DNA from: JACVRW01 sp963811055
GTDB taxonomy: Bacteria; Actinomycetota; Thermoleophilia; Solirubrobacterales; Thermoleophilaceae
Assembly: GCA_963811055.1 (NCBI GenBank)
Contig: CAWEPQ010000016.1
Span: 124,001 to 188,000 of the forward strand
Reading direction: 5' to 3'
Length of the DNA stretch: 64,000 nt
Both the position numbers and the translations under genes were made by a program. Shown piece by piece: positions 9,352 through 18,418 of the stretch; within the stretch, counting starts at the first letter, position 1, and every line of letters begins with the position of its first letter. Below the pieces are notes generated by a model. The model searched no databases. It was given only the letters and a program-made list of their open reading frames with translations, and had not been told where the DNA came from.

Positions 9352-10083
9352 TTGCGCATCGCCCTGCTCTCAGACGTGCACGGCAATCTGCCCGCTTTCG
9401 AGGCGGTGCTCCGCGACGTCGACTCGGTCGGCGTGGACGAGATCTGGTGTCTGGGCGATCTGGTGGGCTACGGAGCCGAGCCCGACGGATGCGTGACCCT
9501 CGCCCGTGAGCGCTGCGACGTCTGCCTGGCAGGAAACCATGACCTCGTGGTGACCGGAGCCATCGACATAGCCGACTTCTCCGCCAGCGCGGCCGCGGCC
9601 GCGCGGTGGACGCGCGATCACATCTCCGAGGAGTCGCTCGAGTTCCTCAGAGACCGGGGTCCATTTGACACCAGCCGCGAGATCGGCCTCTACCACGCGA
9701 GCCCTCGCGACCCGGTCTGGGAGTACGTGCTCTCCACCTGGCAGGCCGGTGAGTGCATCAACGCGATGGAGCCGCGGGTCGGCGCGATCGGGCACTCCCA
9801 CGTCGCGCTCTACTTCTTCCGCCACGACGACCGGCCGGTCAACGGAGCGCCGGCGCCGGACGGCACCGAACGCGACATCTCCGAGGGCAGGTGGCTGCTC
9901 AATCCCGGCGGGGTGGGCCAGCCGCGCGACGGCGACCGGCGCGCCGCCTGGCTCGTGGTGGACACCGGCACCTGGACCGCCGGCTGGCGCCGGGTGGAAT
10001 ATCCGATCGACAAGGCCGCTCAGGCGATCGAGGCCGCCGGGCTGCCGATCGTGCTGGCCGACCGCCTCTACGCCGGCCAGTGA
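9352..10083 (+). CDS. Metallophosphoesterase (YfcE/calcineurin-like)
   Basis: About 243 residues. Calcineurin-like metal-binding motifs appear in order: SDVHGNLPAFEAVL (DxH), CLGDLVGYGAEP (GDxxGYG), AGNHD (GNHD), then GHSHVALYF and LLNPGGVGQPRD. This hydrolyses phosphoester bonds in small molecules or proteins. The TTG at 9352 has AGAAGG 8 bases upstream, and no ATG or GTG fits. Its stop overlaps the GTG of the lipoprotein gene, which in turn overlaps the kinase, so phosphatase and kinase are made together. Confidence 0.85.
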   Translation: MRIALLSDVHGNLPAFEAVLRDVDSVGVDEIWCLGDLVGYGAEPDGCVTLARERCDVCLAGNHDLVVTGAIDIADFSASAAAAARWTRDHISEESLEFLRDRGPFDTSREIGLYHASPRDPVWEYVLSTWQAGECINAMEPRVGAIGHSHVALYFFRHDDRPVNGAPAPDGTERDISEGRWLLNPGGVGQPRDGDRRAAWLVVDTGTWTAGWRRVEYPIDKAAQAIEAAGLPIVLADRLYAGQ

Positions 10084-10580
10084 GGGTGCGCGCCACAGCC
10101 GCGCTGTGCCTTGCGCTCGTGGCGCTGGCCGCGGGATGCGGCGCCGACGACGAGGGCGAGCCGATCCCGCCTCGCTTCGCCATCGCGCTCGAGAACAGGC
10201 TGGACCGCATCGAGCAGGCGATCTCGGAGGGAAGCCTCGAGGCCTGCCAGCAGGCGCTGGATCTCGACCCGGGGGTCCAGCAGATCGTGGACAGCGTGCC
10301 TGAGGACGTGGAAGCGGAGGTGCGCGACGCGCTGCGCCGCAGCTTCGACCGGCTCTTCGATCTGGTGGGCCGCGAGTGCAACGACCGCGACCAGACGGAG
10401 ACCGAGACCACCCCCACCGAGACGGAGACCACCCCGACGGAGACGGAGACCATTCCGACGGAGACCGTGACCACGCCGACCGAGACCACGACCGTCCCGA
10501 CCACGCCGGAGCCGCCGCCCACCACGATCCCGGACGGCTCCGACGGCGGCGGGGCCGAGGCGCCCGGAGACGGCCAATGA
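10080..10580 (+). CDS. Putative lipoprotein with Thr/Glu-rich stalk
   Basis: 166 residues that match no named family I recognise. A signal peptide ends in the lipobox LAAGC (Cys about residue 20). A helical segment follows (about 32-100) with a heptad-like pattern and two cysteines, then a low-complexity tail of TETETTPTE-type repeats ending in Pro/Gly-rich sequence. The layout suggests a membrane-anchored extracytoplasmic helical domain, with the tail as a flexible spacer. It is coupled to both neighbours by 4-base overlaps (GTGA before, ATGA after), so it probably works with the adjacent kinase. Confidence 0.7.
   Translation: MRVRATAALCLALVALAAGCGADDEGEPIPPRFAIALENRLDRIEQAISEGSLEACQQALDLDPGVQQIVDSVPEDVEAEVRDALRRSFDRLFDLVGRECNDRDQTETETTPTETETTPTETETIPTETVTTPTETTTVPTTPEPPPTTIPDGSDGGGAEAPGDGQ
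10395..10523 (+). repeat. Degenerate tandem repeat encoding Thr/Glu/Pro stalk
   Basis: Imperfect 12-18 base units of the gagaccgagaccacc type are repeated about six times inside the lipoprotein gene and encode TETETTPT-like residues. Such tracts commonly change length by slippage, which would alter the spacer between membrane and ectodomain. Confidence 0.7.
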
Positions 10581-11776
10581 CCGTGCCCACCGAGGTGGCC
10601 GGCCGCTACCGGATCGAGCGCAGGCTCGGAGCCGGCGGGATGTCCACGGTCTTCCTGGCCACGGACACCGTCCTCGAGCGTGCGGTCGCGGTCAAGCTGC
10701 TGGCCGAGCACCTGGCGGACGACGACGCGTTCGTGGCCCGCTTCCGGCGCGAGGCGCTGGCCGCGGCGCGGCTCCAGCACCCGAACGTCGTGCAGGTGTT
10801 CGACTCGGGCCAGGACGCCGAGAGCCGTCGCCACTACATCGTCATGGAGTACGTGGAGGGGCCGTCGTGCGCCGATCTGCTGCGCGAGCACAAGCTGCTC
10901 GACATCGACGACACCATCGCCATCGTGCGCGACGCCTGCCACGGACTCGACTACGCGCACCGGGCCGGGGTCGTGCATCGCGACGTCAAGCCCGGCAACC
11001 TCCTGATCGCCGAGGAGGTGCACACCACCAAGATCGCGGACTTCGGGATCGCCAAGGCCGCCGAGCTCACGCGCATCACGCAGGTGGGCTCGGTGCTGGG
11101 CACGGCCGCCTACCTGTCGCCGGAGCAGGCCCACGGCGAGGAGGCTGGACCTGCGTCGGACATCTACTCGCTCGGGGTCTGCACCTACCAGTTCCTCACC
11201 GGCCGGCTGCCGCACGAGTACACGTCGCTAACCGAGCTGGCGCTGAAGCAGCAGCAGGATGCCATCACCCCGATCAGCGAGCTGCGCCCCGAGGTGCCGC
11301 CGGAGCTGGACGAGGCCGTGCGCCTCGCCCTGGAGCGCGAGGCCGAGGGCCGCTACGCGTCCGCGCTCCAGTTCGCCCAGGCGATCGAGGCCGGCCGGCT
11401 GGGCCACTCAACCGACGTGACCCGCAGCCTCGCCCTGATGGACACCGACGCCACCCGCGCGATGCAGGTCGAGGAGACGGCCGCCACGCGCGCCCTCCGC
11501 TCACGCCCCGCGCAGATCCCGCCCCAGGCGCCGCGCACCCCGGCCCCCGTCGCGCGCCGGGAGCGCCCGCGTGACGAGGAGCGGGCACGCAGGCAAAGCG
11601 CGGGCCGCCGGCAGCTCGGCACGTTCCTCGCGCTGCTCGCGATCCTCGCGGCGATCGGCGTGGTGGGTCTCGTGCTCCTGACCTCGACCCAGGATCAGGT
11701 GCAGCCGGTGGAACGCAGCACCGTGCAGGAGCAGATCGACGGGCTGCGGGACTTCATCGGGGAGCACTCGCGCTGA
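10577..11776 (+). CDS. Serine/threonine protein kinase (PknB-like, no PASTA domain)
   Basis: 399 residues. The Hanks-type kinase domain covers about 8-270: glycine loop GAGGMSTVF, AVAVKLL lysine, HRDVKPGN near 134, DFG near 155, and GTAAYLSPEQA. A Pro/Arg-rich juxtamembrane region (about 275-345) contains three short T-R motifs (DVTRSL, DATRAM, AATRAL) that look like autophosphorylation sites. One membrane helix (about 349-369) is followed by only about 30 outside residues, so it lacks the usual PASTA sensor. ATGA overlap with the upstream lipoprotein. The 3' end overlaps convergent tgt by 23 bases. Confidence 0.9.
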   Translation: MTVPTEVAGRYRIERRLGAGGMSTVFLATDTVLERAVAVKLLAEHLADDDAFVARFRREALAAARLQHPNVVQVFDSGQDAESRRHYIVMEYVEGPSCADLLREHKLLDIDDTIAIVRDACHGLDYAHRAGVVHRDVKPGNLLIAEEVHTTKIADFGIAKAAELTRITQVGSVLGTAAYLSPEQAHGEEAGPASDIYSLGVCTYQFLTGRLPHEYTSLTELALKQQQDAITPISELRPEVPPELDEAVRLALEREAEGRYASALQFAQAIEAGRLGHSTDVTRSLALMDTDATRAMQVEETAATRALRSRPAQIPPQAPRTPAPVARRERPRDEERARRQSAGRRQLGTFLALLAILAAIGVVGLVLLTSTQDQVQPVERSTVQEQIDGLRDFIGEHSR

Positions 11777-12926
11777 GGCCCGCGGCGTGGTCGGCGTATC
11801 GGCCGGTCGCGATCGCCTCCCGCATCCCCCTCATCAGCTCCTCCATGAACGTGAGGTTGTGCAGCGTGAGCAGCCGCGCGGCGGTGGGCTCGCCGGCCCG
11901 CAGGAGGTAGTTGAGGTAGGCACGGGTGTGATCGCGGCAGGCCGGGCAGCCGCAGCCCTCGGCGATCGGCTCGCGGCTGGTGCGATGGGCGCTCTTGGTC
12001 AGGTCGAGCCGCCAGCGGTGAGCGGGGTCTTGGACGAGTGCCGTGCCGTGGCGGGCGAGGCGGGTGGGCGTGGCGCAGTCGAACAGGTCGATGCCCGCGC
12101 CGACCGCGTGGATCAGGTCGTCCACGTCGCCGATGCCGAGCAGATGCCGGGGCCGCTCGTCGTCGAGGCCGCGCAGAGACCAGCCCACCACCTCGCGCAT
12201 CTGCTCCTTGGACTGGCCGAGCGAACCGCCGATCGCGATCCCGTCCACCGCGGCCGCGTTCACGTAGGCGGTGGACTCGGCGCGCAGGTCCTCATGGACG
12301 CCGCCCTGGATGATGCCGAACACCATCTGGTGGCTCGGCCCGTGGTCCGCGTGCCACGCCAGGCAGCGGTCGAGCCAGCGATGGGTGCGCTGCATCGAGC
12401 TCGCCGTGTAGTCCCGGTCCACGTGGAAGGGCGTGCACTCGTCGAAGGCGAGGGCGATGTCCGAGCCGAGCGCGGCCTGCACCTCCATCGAGGTCTCGGG
12501 GCCCATGAAGCGCTCCTCGCCGGCCAGGTAGGAGCGGAAGCGCACGCCCTCCTCCTCGATGGAGACGATCATCGACTTGCGCTCCCCGCGCCTGCGCTTG
12601 ATCTCCTCCGCCACGGAGCCGTGGCCCATGGAGAACACCTGGTAGCCGCCAGAGTCGGTGACGATGGCGCCGTTCCAGCCCATGAACTCGTGGAGCCCCC
12701 CGAGCTCGGCGATCAGCTCGTGGCCGGGCTGGATGAACAGGTGGAAGGTGTTGCCGAGCACCAGGTCGTAGCCCAGCTCGGCGACCTCCGCCGACTGCAT
12801 CGTCTTGACGGTGGCCGTGGACGCGAGCGGGACGAACGCCGGCGTTCGCACGTCGCCATGGGCCGTGCTCAGCACCCCGGTGCGGGCGGACCCGTCGCGG
12901 GCGTGGATGGAGAACGCGCGACTCAC
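11754..12926 (-). CDS. tgt: Queuine tRNA-ribosyltransferase
   Basis: 390 residues with the full bacterial TGT pattern: VLGNTFHL, TDSGGYQVFSMG with the catalytic Asp region, DECTPFHVDRDY, FDCATPTRLARHG, and the C-terminal zinc site CGCPACRDHTRAYLNYL with LLTLHNL. It swaps guanine 34 of GUN-anticodon tRNAs for preQ1 or queuine. No other queuosine genes are in the window. GTG start. It sits just downstream of gpmI, 14 bases away, at the end of the glycolytic run. Confidence 0.93.
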   Translation of the reverse strand: MSRAFSIHARDGSARTGVLSTAHGDVRTPAFVPLASTATVKTMQSAEVAELGYDLVLGNTFHLFIQPGHELIAELGGLHEFMGWNGAIVTDSGGYQVFSMGHGSVAEEIKRRRGERKSMIVSIEEEGVRFRSYLAGEERFMGPETSMEVQAALGSDIALAFDECTPFHVDRDYTASSMQRTHRWLDRCLAWHADHGPSHQMVFGIIQGGVHEDLRAESTAYVNAAAVDGIAIGGSLGQSKEQMREVVGWSLRGLDDERPRHLLGIGDVDDLIHAVGAGIDLFDCATPTRLARHGTALVQDPAHRWRLDLTKSAHRTSREPIAEGCGCPACRDHTRAYLNYLLRAGEPTAARLLTLHNLTFMEELMRGMREAIATGRYADHAAGLSASAPR

Positions 12927-12940
12927 CCGCGCCAGGCTAG

Positions 12941-14458
12941 TCAGGCGCCCTGGAGCAACGACTGCCCGGTCATGGCATCGGGCTGCGGCTGATCGAGCAG
13001 ATCAAGCACGGTCGGCGCCACGTCGGCCAGCACGCCGCCCTCGCGCAGGCCGGTCACCTCGGCCGTGACCACGATCGGCACGGGGTTCATCGAGTGGGCG
13101 GTGCTGGGGTGGCCCTCCGCGTCCAGCATCTCGTCCGCGTTGCCGTGGTCGGCGGTGACCACGCAGGCTCCCCCGCTCGCGTGCACCGCCTCGAGCACCT
13201 GTCCCAAGCAGCGGTCCACCGTCTCCACCGCGCGCACCGCGGCCGGGATGTCGCCGGTGTGCCCGACCATGTCGGCGTTGGCGAAGTTGATGACCCCGAA
13301 CCCGAACGAACCGTCCCGCCAGCTCTCGACGAAGGCCGCGGCGGCCGCCTCGGCCGACATCTCGGGCTTCTCGTCGTAGGTGGCCACGTCGCGCGGGGAG
13401 TCCACGAGGCGCCGCTCCTCACCCTCGTAGGGGTCCTCCTCGCCGCCGTTGAAGAAGTAGGTCACGTGTGCGTACTTCTCCGTCTCGGCCACGTGGAGCT
13501 GCGCGATGCCGCGCTCGGCGAGCACCGATGCCAGCGTGAGCTCCGGCCGTGCGGGCGGAAAGGCCACCGGGTACCGCCAGTCCTCCTGGTAGCTCGTGAG
13601 CGTGGTGAGGGCCACCCGCGGGCGCTCCCCAAGGTCGAACTCGGCGAAGTCGTCCTCGCCCAGGGCACGGGTGAGCTCACGCGCGCGGTCCGGCCGGAAG
13701 TTGAAGAACACCACGGCGTCGCCGTCGCGGATGCGCCCCTCCTCCCCCACCAGCGTCGGCTGAATGAACTCGTCGGTCTCGCCGCGCTCGTAGGCGGCGC
13801 GCACCGCCCGCTCGCCCGACCCGGCCTCGGGGACCTCTGCCCGCCCGTGCACGATGGCGTCCCAGGCACGCTGGACGCGGTCCCAGCGGCGGTCGCGGTC
13901 CATGGCGAAGTAGCGGCCGGTGACGGTGGCCACGCGCAGCCCTTCCCAGCCCTCCACCTCGGCGATGTAGCCGGCTCCCGACTCGGGGCTCGTGTCGCGC
14001 CCGTCTGTGAACGCGTGCAACACCACGTCCGGAACCGCCTCGCGGGCGGCCAGCTCGACGATCGCGCGCAGGTGATCCATGCTCGCGTGCACGCCGCCGG
14101 CCGACACGAGCCCGAGCAGGTGCAGGCGCCCGCCGCTCTCGCGCGCCGCCGCGGCCGCCGCCCGCAGCGCCTCGTTCTCGACGAACGACCCATCCTCAAC
14201 GGCGTCGTCGATGCGCGTGATGTCCTGCTTCACGACCGCGCCGGCGCCGAGGTTGAGGTGGCCCACCTCTGAGTTGCCCATCTGGCCCTCCGGCAGGCCC
14301 ACGGCGGGACCCCAGGCGGTGAGGGTCGAGTGCGGATGCCCGCTCCAGAGCTCGTCGAACACCGGGGTGTCGGCCTGCTCGACGGCGTTGCCCGGGCCGG
14401 GCTCGGCGAGGGCCCAGCCGTCGAGCACCACCAGGCAGACGCTCGATGGCGGGCTCAC
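12941..14458 (-). CDS. gpmI: 2,3-bisphosphoglycerate-independent phosphoglycerate mutase
   Basis: 505 residues, the normal length for the alkaline-phosphatase-superfamily mutase. It shows LVVLDGWALAE (metal Asp), MGNSEVGHLNLGAG with the catalytic serine, HAFTDGRDTSPESG, GRYFAMDRDRRWDR, and ADHGNADEM. It interconverts 3- and 2-phosphoglycerate using manganese. The GTG at 14458 overlaps the tpiA stop (GTGA), so the long open frame upstream is not part of it. It is part of the gap-pgk-tpiA-gpmI glycolytic operon. Confidence 0.95.
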   Translation of the reverse strand: MSPPSSVCLVVLDGWALAEPGPGNAVEQADTPVFDELWSGHPHSTLTAWGPAVGLPEGQMGNSEVGHLNLGAGAVVKQDITRIDDAVEDGSFVENEALRAAAAAARESGGRLHLLGLVSAGGVHASMDHLRAIVELAAREAVPDVVLHAFTDGRDTSPESGAGYIAEVEGWEGLRVATVTGRYFAMDRDRRWDRVQRAWDAIVHGRAEVPEAGSGERAVRAAYERGETDEFIQPTLVGEEGRIRDGDAVVFFNFRPDRARELTRALGEDDFAEFDLGERPRVALTTLTSYQEDWRYPVAFPPARPELTLASVLAERGIAQLHVAETEKYAHVTYFFNGGEEDPYEGEERRLVDSPRDVATYDEKPEMSAEAAAAAFVESWRDGSFGFGVINFANADMVGHTGDIPAAVRAVETVDRCLGQVLEAVHASGGACVVTADHGNADEMLDAEGHPSTAHSMNPVPIVVTAEVTGLREGGVLADVAPTVLDLLDQPQPDAMTGQSLLQGA

Positions 14459-15228
14459 GGCGAGGCGGCGGCGACTATCTGCGCGAGCGAGGCGGGGTCC
14501 AGGCTCGCGCCGCCCACGAGCGCCCCGTCCACGTCCGGCTGCGCCATGGTGTCGGGAGCGTTGTCGGGCTTCACGCTGCCTCCGTAGAGCACCCGCGTGC
14601 GCTTGGCGGCCTCCTTGGAGCGGTCGCCCACCAGCGCGCGCACGAAGGCGATCGCCTCCTGGGCCTGCTCGGGGGTGGCCACCCGGCCCGTGCCGATCGC
14701 CCAGATCGGCTCGTAGGCGATCACCACCTCGGACAGCCGCTCCTCGGGCACCTTCTCGAGACCCTCCTGCACCTGGCCGCGCAGCTTGCGCTCCGTGTCG
14801 CCGCGCTCGCGCTCCTCCTCGCTCTCCCCCACGCAGAGGATCGGCAGCAGTCCGGCCTCGAGCGCGGCCGGGACCTTCTCCTGAAGCGCCTTGTCCGTCT
14901 CGCCGTTGTAGAGGCGGCGCTCGGAGTGGCCGAGCACCACGCCGTCCACGCCCAGCTCCACGAGCATCGGCGCCGATACCTCGCCGGTGTAGGCGCCGTT
15001 CGGCTCCTGATGCATGTTCTGCGCGAGCACGAGCACGCCGCTGCCGGCGAGCTTCTGCACGCACACGTCGAGGGCGGTGAACGGCACGCACACCCCCACG
15101 TCCACGCTCCGCGAGTCAAGTGCGGGCAGGAGCCCAGGGAGCCGGTCGCAGTACTCGGAGGCCTGCGCGCGGGTGCCCCACATCTTCCAGTTGCCCGCCA
15201 CCAACGGCCGGCGGCCCGAGCTAGGCAT
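14455..15228 (-). CDS. tpiA: Triosephosphate isomerase
   Basis: 257 residues with the complete active site: GNWKM lysine near residue 13, the catalytic histidine in VLGHSERR, the catalytic glutamate in YEPIWAIGTG, and the phosphate-binding LYGGSVKPDN and GALVGGASL loops. It interconverts dihydroxyacetone phosphate and glyceraldehyde 3-phosphate. ATG 15228 lies within the last codons of pgk (8-base overlap), and its stop overlaps gpmI, so translation of the three genes is coupled. Confidence 0.96.
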   Translation of the reverse strand: MPSSGRRPLVAGNWKMWGTRAQASEYCDRLPGLLPALDSRSVDVGVCVPFTALDVCVQKLAGSGVLVLAQNMHQEPNGAYTGEVSAPMLVELGVDGVVLGHSERRLYNGETDKALQEKVPAALEAGLLPILCVGESEEERERGDTERKLRGQVQEGLEKVPEERLSEVVIAYEPIWAIGTGRVATPEQAQEAIAFVRALVGDRSKEAAKRTRVLYGGSVKPDNAPDTMAQPDVDGALVGGASLDPASLAQIVAAASP

Positions 15229-16426
15229 CGTCGAGGACCTCCAGCCCCGGCAGCTCGCGGCCCTCGAGCAGCTCGAGGGCTGCGCCGCCGCCGGTGGAGA
15301 GGTGATCCACCCTGTCGGCCAGGCCGAACGACGCGATCGCCGCCGCGGAGTCGCCGCCACCCACCACGGTCGTGGCCGATGCCGCCGCCACCGCCTCGGC
15401 CACGGCGCGTGTGCCCGCCGCGAACGGCTCGAGCTCGAAGGCCCCCATCGGCCCGTTCCAGAACACCGTGCCCGCACGCTCGAGCACAGCCGCGTAGGCG
15501 GCGATCGTGCGCGGCCCCACGTCCAGCCCCATCCACCCGTCGGGCACGTCGGTGCCCTCCAGCTGGCGCACCTCGGCGTCCGCGCCGAAGCGGTCGCCCA
15601 GCACGAGATCCACGGGGAGCAGCAGCCGGCAGTTGCTCGACTCGGACTTGGCGAGCGCGGCGCGGGCGAGGTCCACCCCCTCCTCCTCCACCAGCGAGTC
15701 GCCGGTGGAGCGCCCCTGCGCCCTGAAGAAGGCGAAGCACATGGCGCCACCTATGAGCAGGGTGTCAGCGGTCTCGAGAAAGCGGTCGATCAGCGCCACC
15801 TTGTCGGTGACCTTGGCGCCGCCGAGCACCACCACCAGCGGTCGCTCGGGATCCTCCACGAGCGACCGGAGGGTCGTGACCTCCCGCTCGAGCAGGCATC
15901 CGGCCACCGCCGGGCTCACCAGCTCCGCCACGCCCGCCGTGGAGGCATGGGCGCGATGCGCGGCGCCGAAGGCGTCGTTCACGTAGACGTCCGCCAGCCC
16001 GGCCAGCTCCCGCGCGAGCTCCGGGTCGTTCTTCTTCTCACCGGGCTCCCAGCGCGTGTTCTCGAGCAGGAGCACCTCCCCGGGGCGCAGAGCGTCGGCC
16101 ATCTCCGTGACCTTGGCGCCCACCACCTCCGGCGCCTGCGTGACCGGCACGTGAATCAGCTCGGCCAGACGCTCGCCCACCGGTCGCAGGGAGGTCTCGG
16201 GCTCGCGATCCTCGGGGCGGCCAAGGTGGGAGCAGAGCACGAGCCGGGCACCGCGATCCAGCAGCAGCTCGATCGTCGGCAGTGCGGCGCGGATCCTGGC
16301 GTCGTCGCTCACGCCGCCGCCGTAGAGCGGGACGTTGAAGTCCACCCGCGCGAGCACGCGGGTGCCGGCGTCGATGTCGAGGTCTCGGACGCTGCGCTTG
16401 CCGAGTCCCGATACGGCCCTAGGCAA
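15221..16426 (-). CDS. pgk: Phosphoglycerate kinase
   Basis: 401 residues. Diagnostic segments are RVDFNVPLYGGGVSDDARIRAALPTI, SHLGRPEDRE, ENTRWEPGEKKNDP, YVNDAFGAAHRAHAS, VVLGGAKVTDK, NGPMGAFE and the C-terminal glycine-rich STGGGAALELLEG. It makes ATP from 1,3-bisphosphoglycerate. The only start in the expected place is TTG 16426, which overlaps the end of gap by 8 bases. The next possible start would remove the conserved first strand. Confidence 0.96.
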   Translation of the reverse strand: MPRAVSGLGKRSVRDLDIDAGTRVLARVDFNVPLYGGGVSDDARIRAALPTIELLLDRGARLVLCSHLGRPEDREPETSLRPVGERLAELIHVPVTQAPEVVGAKVTEMADALRPGEVLLLENTRWEPGEKKNDPELARELAGLADVYVNDAFGAAHRAHASTAGVAELVSPAVAGCLLEREVTTLRSLVEDPERPLVVVLGGAKVTDKVALIDRFLETADTLLIGGAMCFAFFRAQGRSTGDSLVEEEGVDLARAALAKSESSNCRLLLPVDLVLGDRFGADAEVRQLEGTDVPDGWMGLDVGPRTIAAYAAVLERAGTVFWNGPMGAFELEPFAAGTRAVAEAVAAASATTVVGGGDSAAAIASFGLADRVDHLSTGGGAALELLEGRELPGLEVLDDA

Positions 16427-17438
16427 CCGGCGCCCCCGCCAACACGCGCTGCGCCAGGTCCACGACGCGGTTCGAGTAGCCCCACTCGTTGTCGTACCAG
16501 GCCACGACCTTCACGAGCCTCGACTCGATCACCATGGTCAGCTGGGCGTCGAAGACCGACGAGTACGAGGAAGTGACCACGTCGCTCGACACGATCGGAT
16601 CCTCGGTGTACTTGAGGATGCCCTCGAACCGGCCGGTGTCCGCCTTCTCGGAGAACGCGGCGTTGATCTCCTCCGGGGTGGTGTCGCGTCCCACCTCGCA
16701 CACCAGGTCGACCACCGAGCCGGTGATCACGGGCGCGCGCACGGAGATCCCGTTCAGCTTGCCGTTGAGCTCGGGGATCACGAGCCCGATGGCCTTGGCG
16801 GCCCCGGTGGAGGTGGGGATCAGGTTGACCCCCGCCGCGCGGGCGCGCCGCAGGTCGCTGTGCGGCGCGTCCTGGAGGCGCTGATCCGCCGTATAGGCGT
16901 GGATCGTGGTCATGATCCCGCGCTCAATCCCCACGCTGTCGTGCAGGACGCGCGCCACCGGCCCGAGGCAGTTGGTGGTGCACGAGGCGTTCGAGATCAC
17001 GTGATGGCTGTCGGCGTCGTAGGCGTCGTCGTTCACGCCCAGCACGAGGGTCACGTCGGGCTCCGTGGCCGGCGCCGAGATGATCACCTTCTTCGCGCCG
17101 GCCTCGAGGTGCTTGGCGGCGTCCGGGCGCTTGGTGAAGAGGCCCGTGGACTCGATCACCACGTCCGCGCCCACGTCGCTCCACGGGATCGCGGCAGGGT
17201 CGCGCTCCTCGAAGACGCGCAGCTCCTTGCCGTCCACCACGAGGCCGTTGGCGGTGGCCTCCACGTCGCCCGGGAAGGGGCCGAGGATGGAGTCGTACTT
17301 CAGAAGGTGCGCAAGAGTCTCGTTGTCGGTGATGTCGTTGACGCCGACCCAATCGATGTCGGCACCACGGGCGTGAGCAGCCCTGAATACGTTGCGGCCG
17401 ATGCGGCCGAAGCCGTTGATACCTGCCCGCAGGGGCAT
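16419..17438 (-). CDS. gap: Glyceraldehyde-3-phosphate dehydrogenase
   Basis: 339 residues: NAD-binding NGFGRIGR, the catalytic SNASCTTNCL (cysteine near 151), catalytic histidine in TIHAYTADQ, and VAWYDNEWGYSNR near the C-terminus. It converts glyceraldehyde 3-phosphate to 1,3-bisphosphoglycerate. ATG 17438 has a strong AAAGGAG site 9-10 bases upstream. A 77-base gap to rapZ contains no gene and probably carries a promoter for the glycolytic genes; TAGATT in it is a possible -10 element but no convincing -35 is seen. Confidence 0.96.
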   Translation of the reverse strand: MPLRAGINGFGRIGRNVFRAAHARGADIDWVGVNDITDNETLAHLLKYDSILGPFPGDVEATANGLVVDGKELRVFEERDPAAIPWSDVGADVVIESTGLFTKRPDAAKHLEAGAKKVIISAPATEPDVTLVLGVNDDAYDADSHHVISNASCTTNCLGPVARVLHDSVGIERGIMTTIHAYTADQRLQDAPHSDLRRARAAGVNLIPTSTGAAKAIGLVIPELNGKLNGISVRAPVITGSVVDLVCEVGRDTTPEEINAAFSEKADTGRFEGILKYTEDPIVSSDVVTSSYSSVFDAQLTMVIESRLVKVVAWYDNEWGYSNRVVDLAQRVLAGAPVA

Positions 17439-17515
17439 GGATGCCGCTCCTTTCTCTGGCGGGATGTTCCGGTCGGCGAGGGGCCCGAATCTACCGAACA
17501 CCCTCGCGCGCGGGG

Positions 17516-18418
17516 TCAGGCCCTGCGCGGCGGCTTGTCCACATCGCGGTGCACCACGTCCACCAGGAGGTCGTCGCGCTCCTGGTAGATGCGGGCCAGG
17601 TGCTCCGCGATCACGACCGACCGGTGGCGCCCGCCCGTGCAGCCGATGCACACCGTCAGATGTGACTTGCCCTCCTGATCGTAGGCCGGGAGGAGATAGT
17701 CGAGCAGCGGCACCAGCCGCGCGTAGAACTCGTCGATCCCGTTCGAGCACTCCACGTACTCGATCACCCTCGGGTCGAGCCCGGTGAGCTCGCGAAGCTC
17801 CGACTCGTAATGCGGGTTGGGCAGGAAACGGACGTCGAAGGTGAGGTCGGCGTCGCGCGGGCTGCCGTGCTTGAACCCGAAGGTCATGAACGTAACGGCC
17901 AGCCGGCCGACGCCGCCGGGCGTGAGCATCTTGTCGGCCACCACCTTGCGCAGGCGCGAGGCCGACAGGTCGCTGGTGTCGATCGACACGTCGGCGCGCT
18001 CCTTCAGCGGCGCCAGCAGGGCGCGCTCGCCGCCAATGGCCTGCTCCACGCTGCCGCCGTCCGCAAGCGGGTGCCGCCGGCGCGTCTCCTTGAAGCGGTT
18101 GATCAGGACGTCGTCGCCGGCCTCGAGGAAGAGCAGCCGGTAGGGAACGCCGCGCGCCTCGAGATCGTCCACCACGCGCACGAGCCCGTCGAAGTACTCG
18201 CCGCCGCGCACGTCGGAGGCCACGGCCGCACGCTCGACCTTGCTCCCCTCGTGGCCGAACAGATCGGCCAGCGAGCCGATCATCTCCGGCGGGAGGTTGT
18301 CCACGCAGAAGTACCCGGCGTCCTCGAAGGTGGCCATCGCCTGCGACTTGCCGGCACCGGAGAAGCCGGTGATGACCACGAAGTCCTCGAGGCGTCCCTT
18401 GTCGTTGTTCGGGGTCAT
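17516..18418 (-). CDS. rapZ: RapZ-type nucleotide-binding protein
   Basis: 300 residues with the Walker A GFSGAGKS, the VDNLPPEMI segment, and the C-terminal domain marked by CIGCTGGRHRSVVIAEHL. In enterobacteria RapZ senses glucosamine 6-phosphate and guides RNase E to the GlmZ RNA. In Gram-positive bacteria the role is less clear. Its ATG overlaps the uvrC stop by 4 bases. The usual downstream partners yvcK and whiA are missing; gap follows directly. Confidence 0.92.
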   Translation of the reverse strand: MTPNNDKGRLEDFVVITGFSGAGKSQAMATFEDAGYFCVDNLPPEMIGSLADLFGHEGSKVERAAVASDVRGGEYFDGLVRVVDDLEARGVPYRLLFLEAGDDVLINRFKETRRRHPLADGGSVEQAIGGERALLAPLKERADVSIDTSDLSASRLRKVVADKMLTPGGVGRLAVTFMTFGFKHGSPRDADLTFDVRFLPNPHYESELRELTGLDPRVIEYVECSNGIDEFYARLVPLLDYLLPAYDQEGKSHLTVCIGCTGGRHRSVVIAEHLARIYQERDDLLVDVVHRDVDKPPRRA

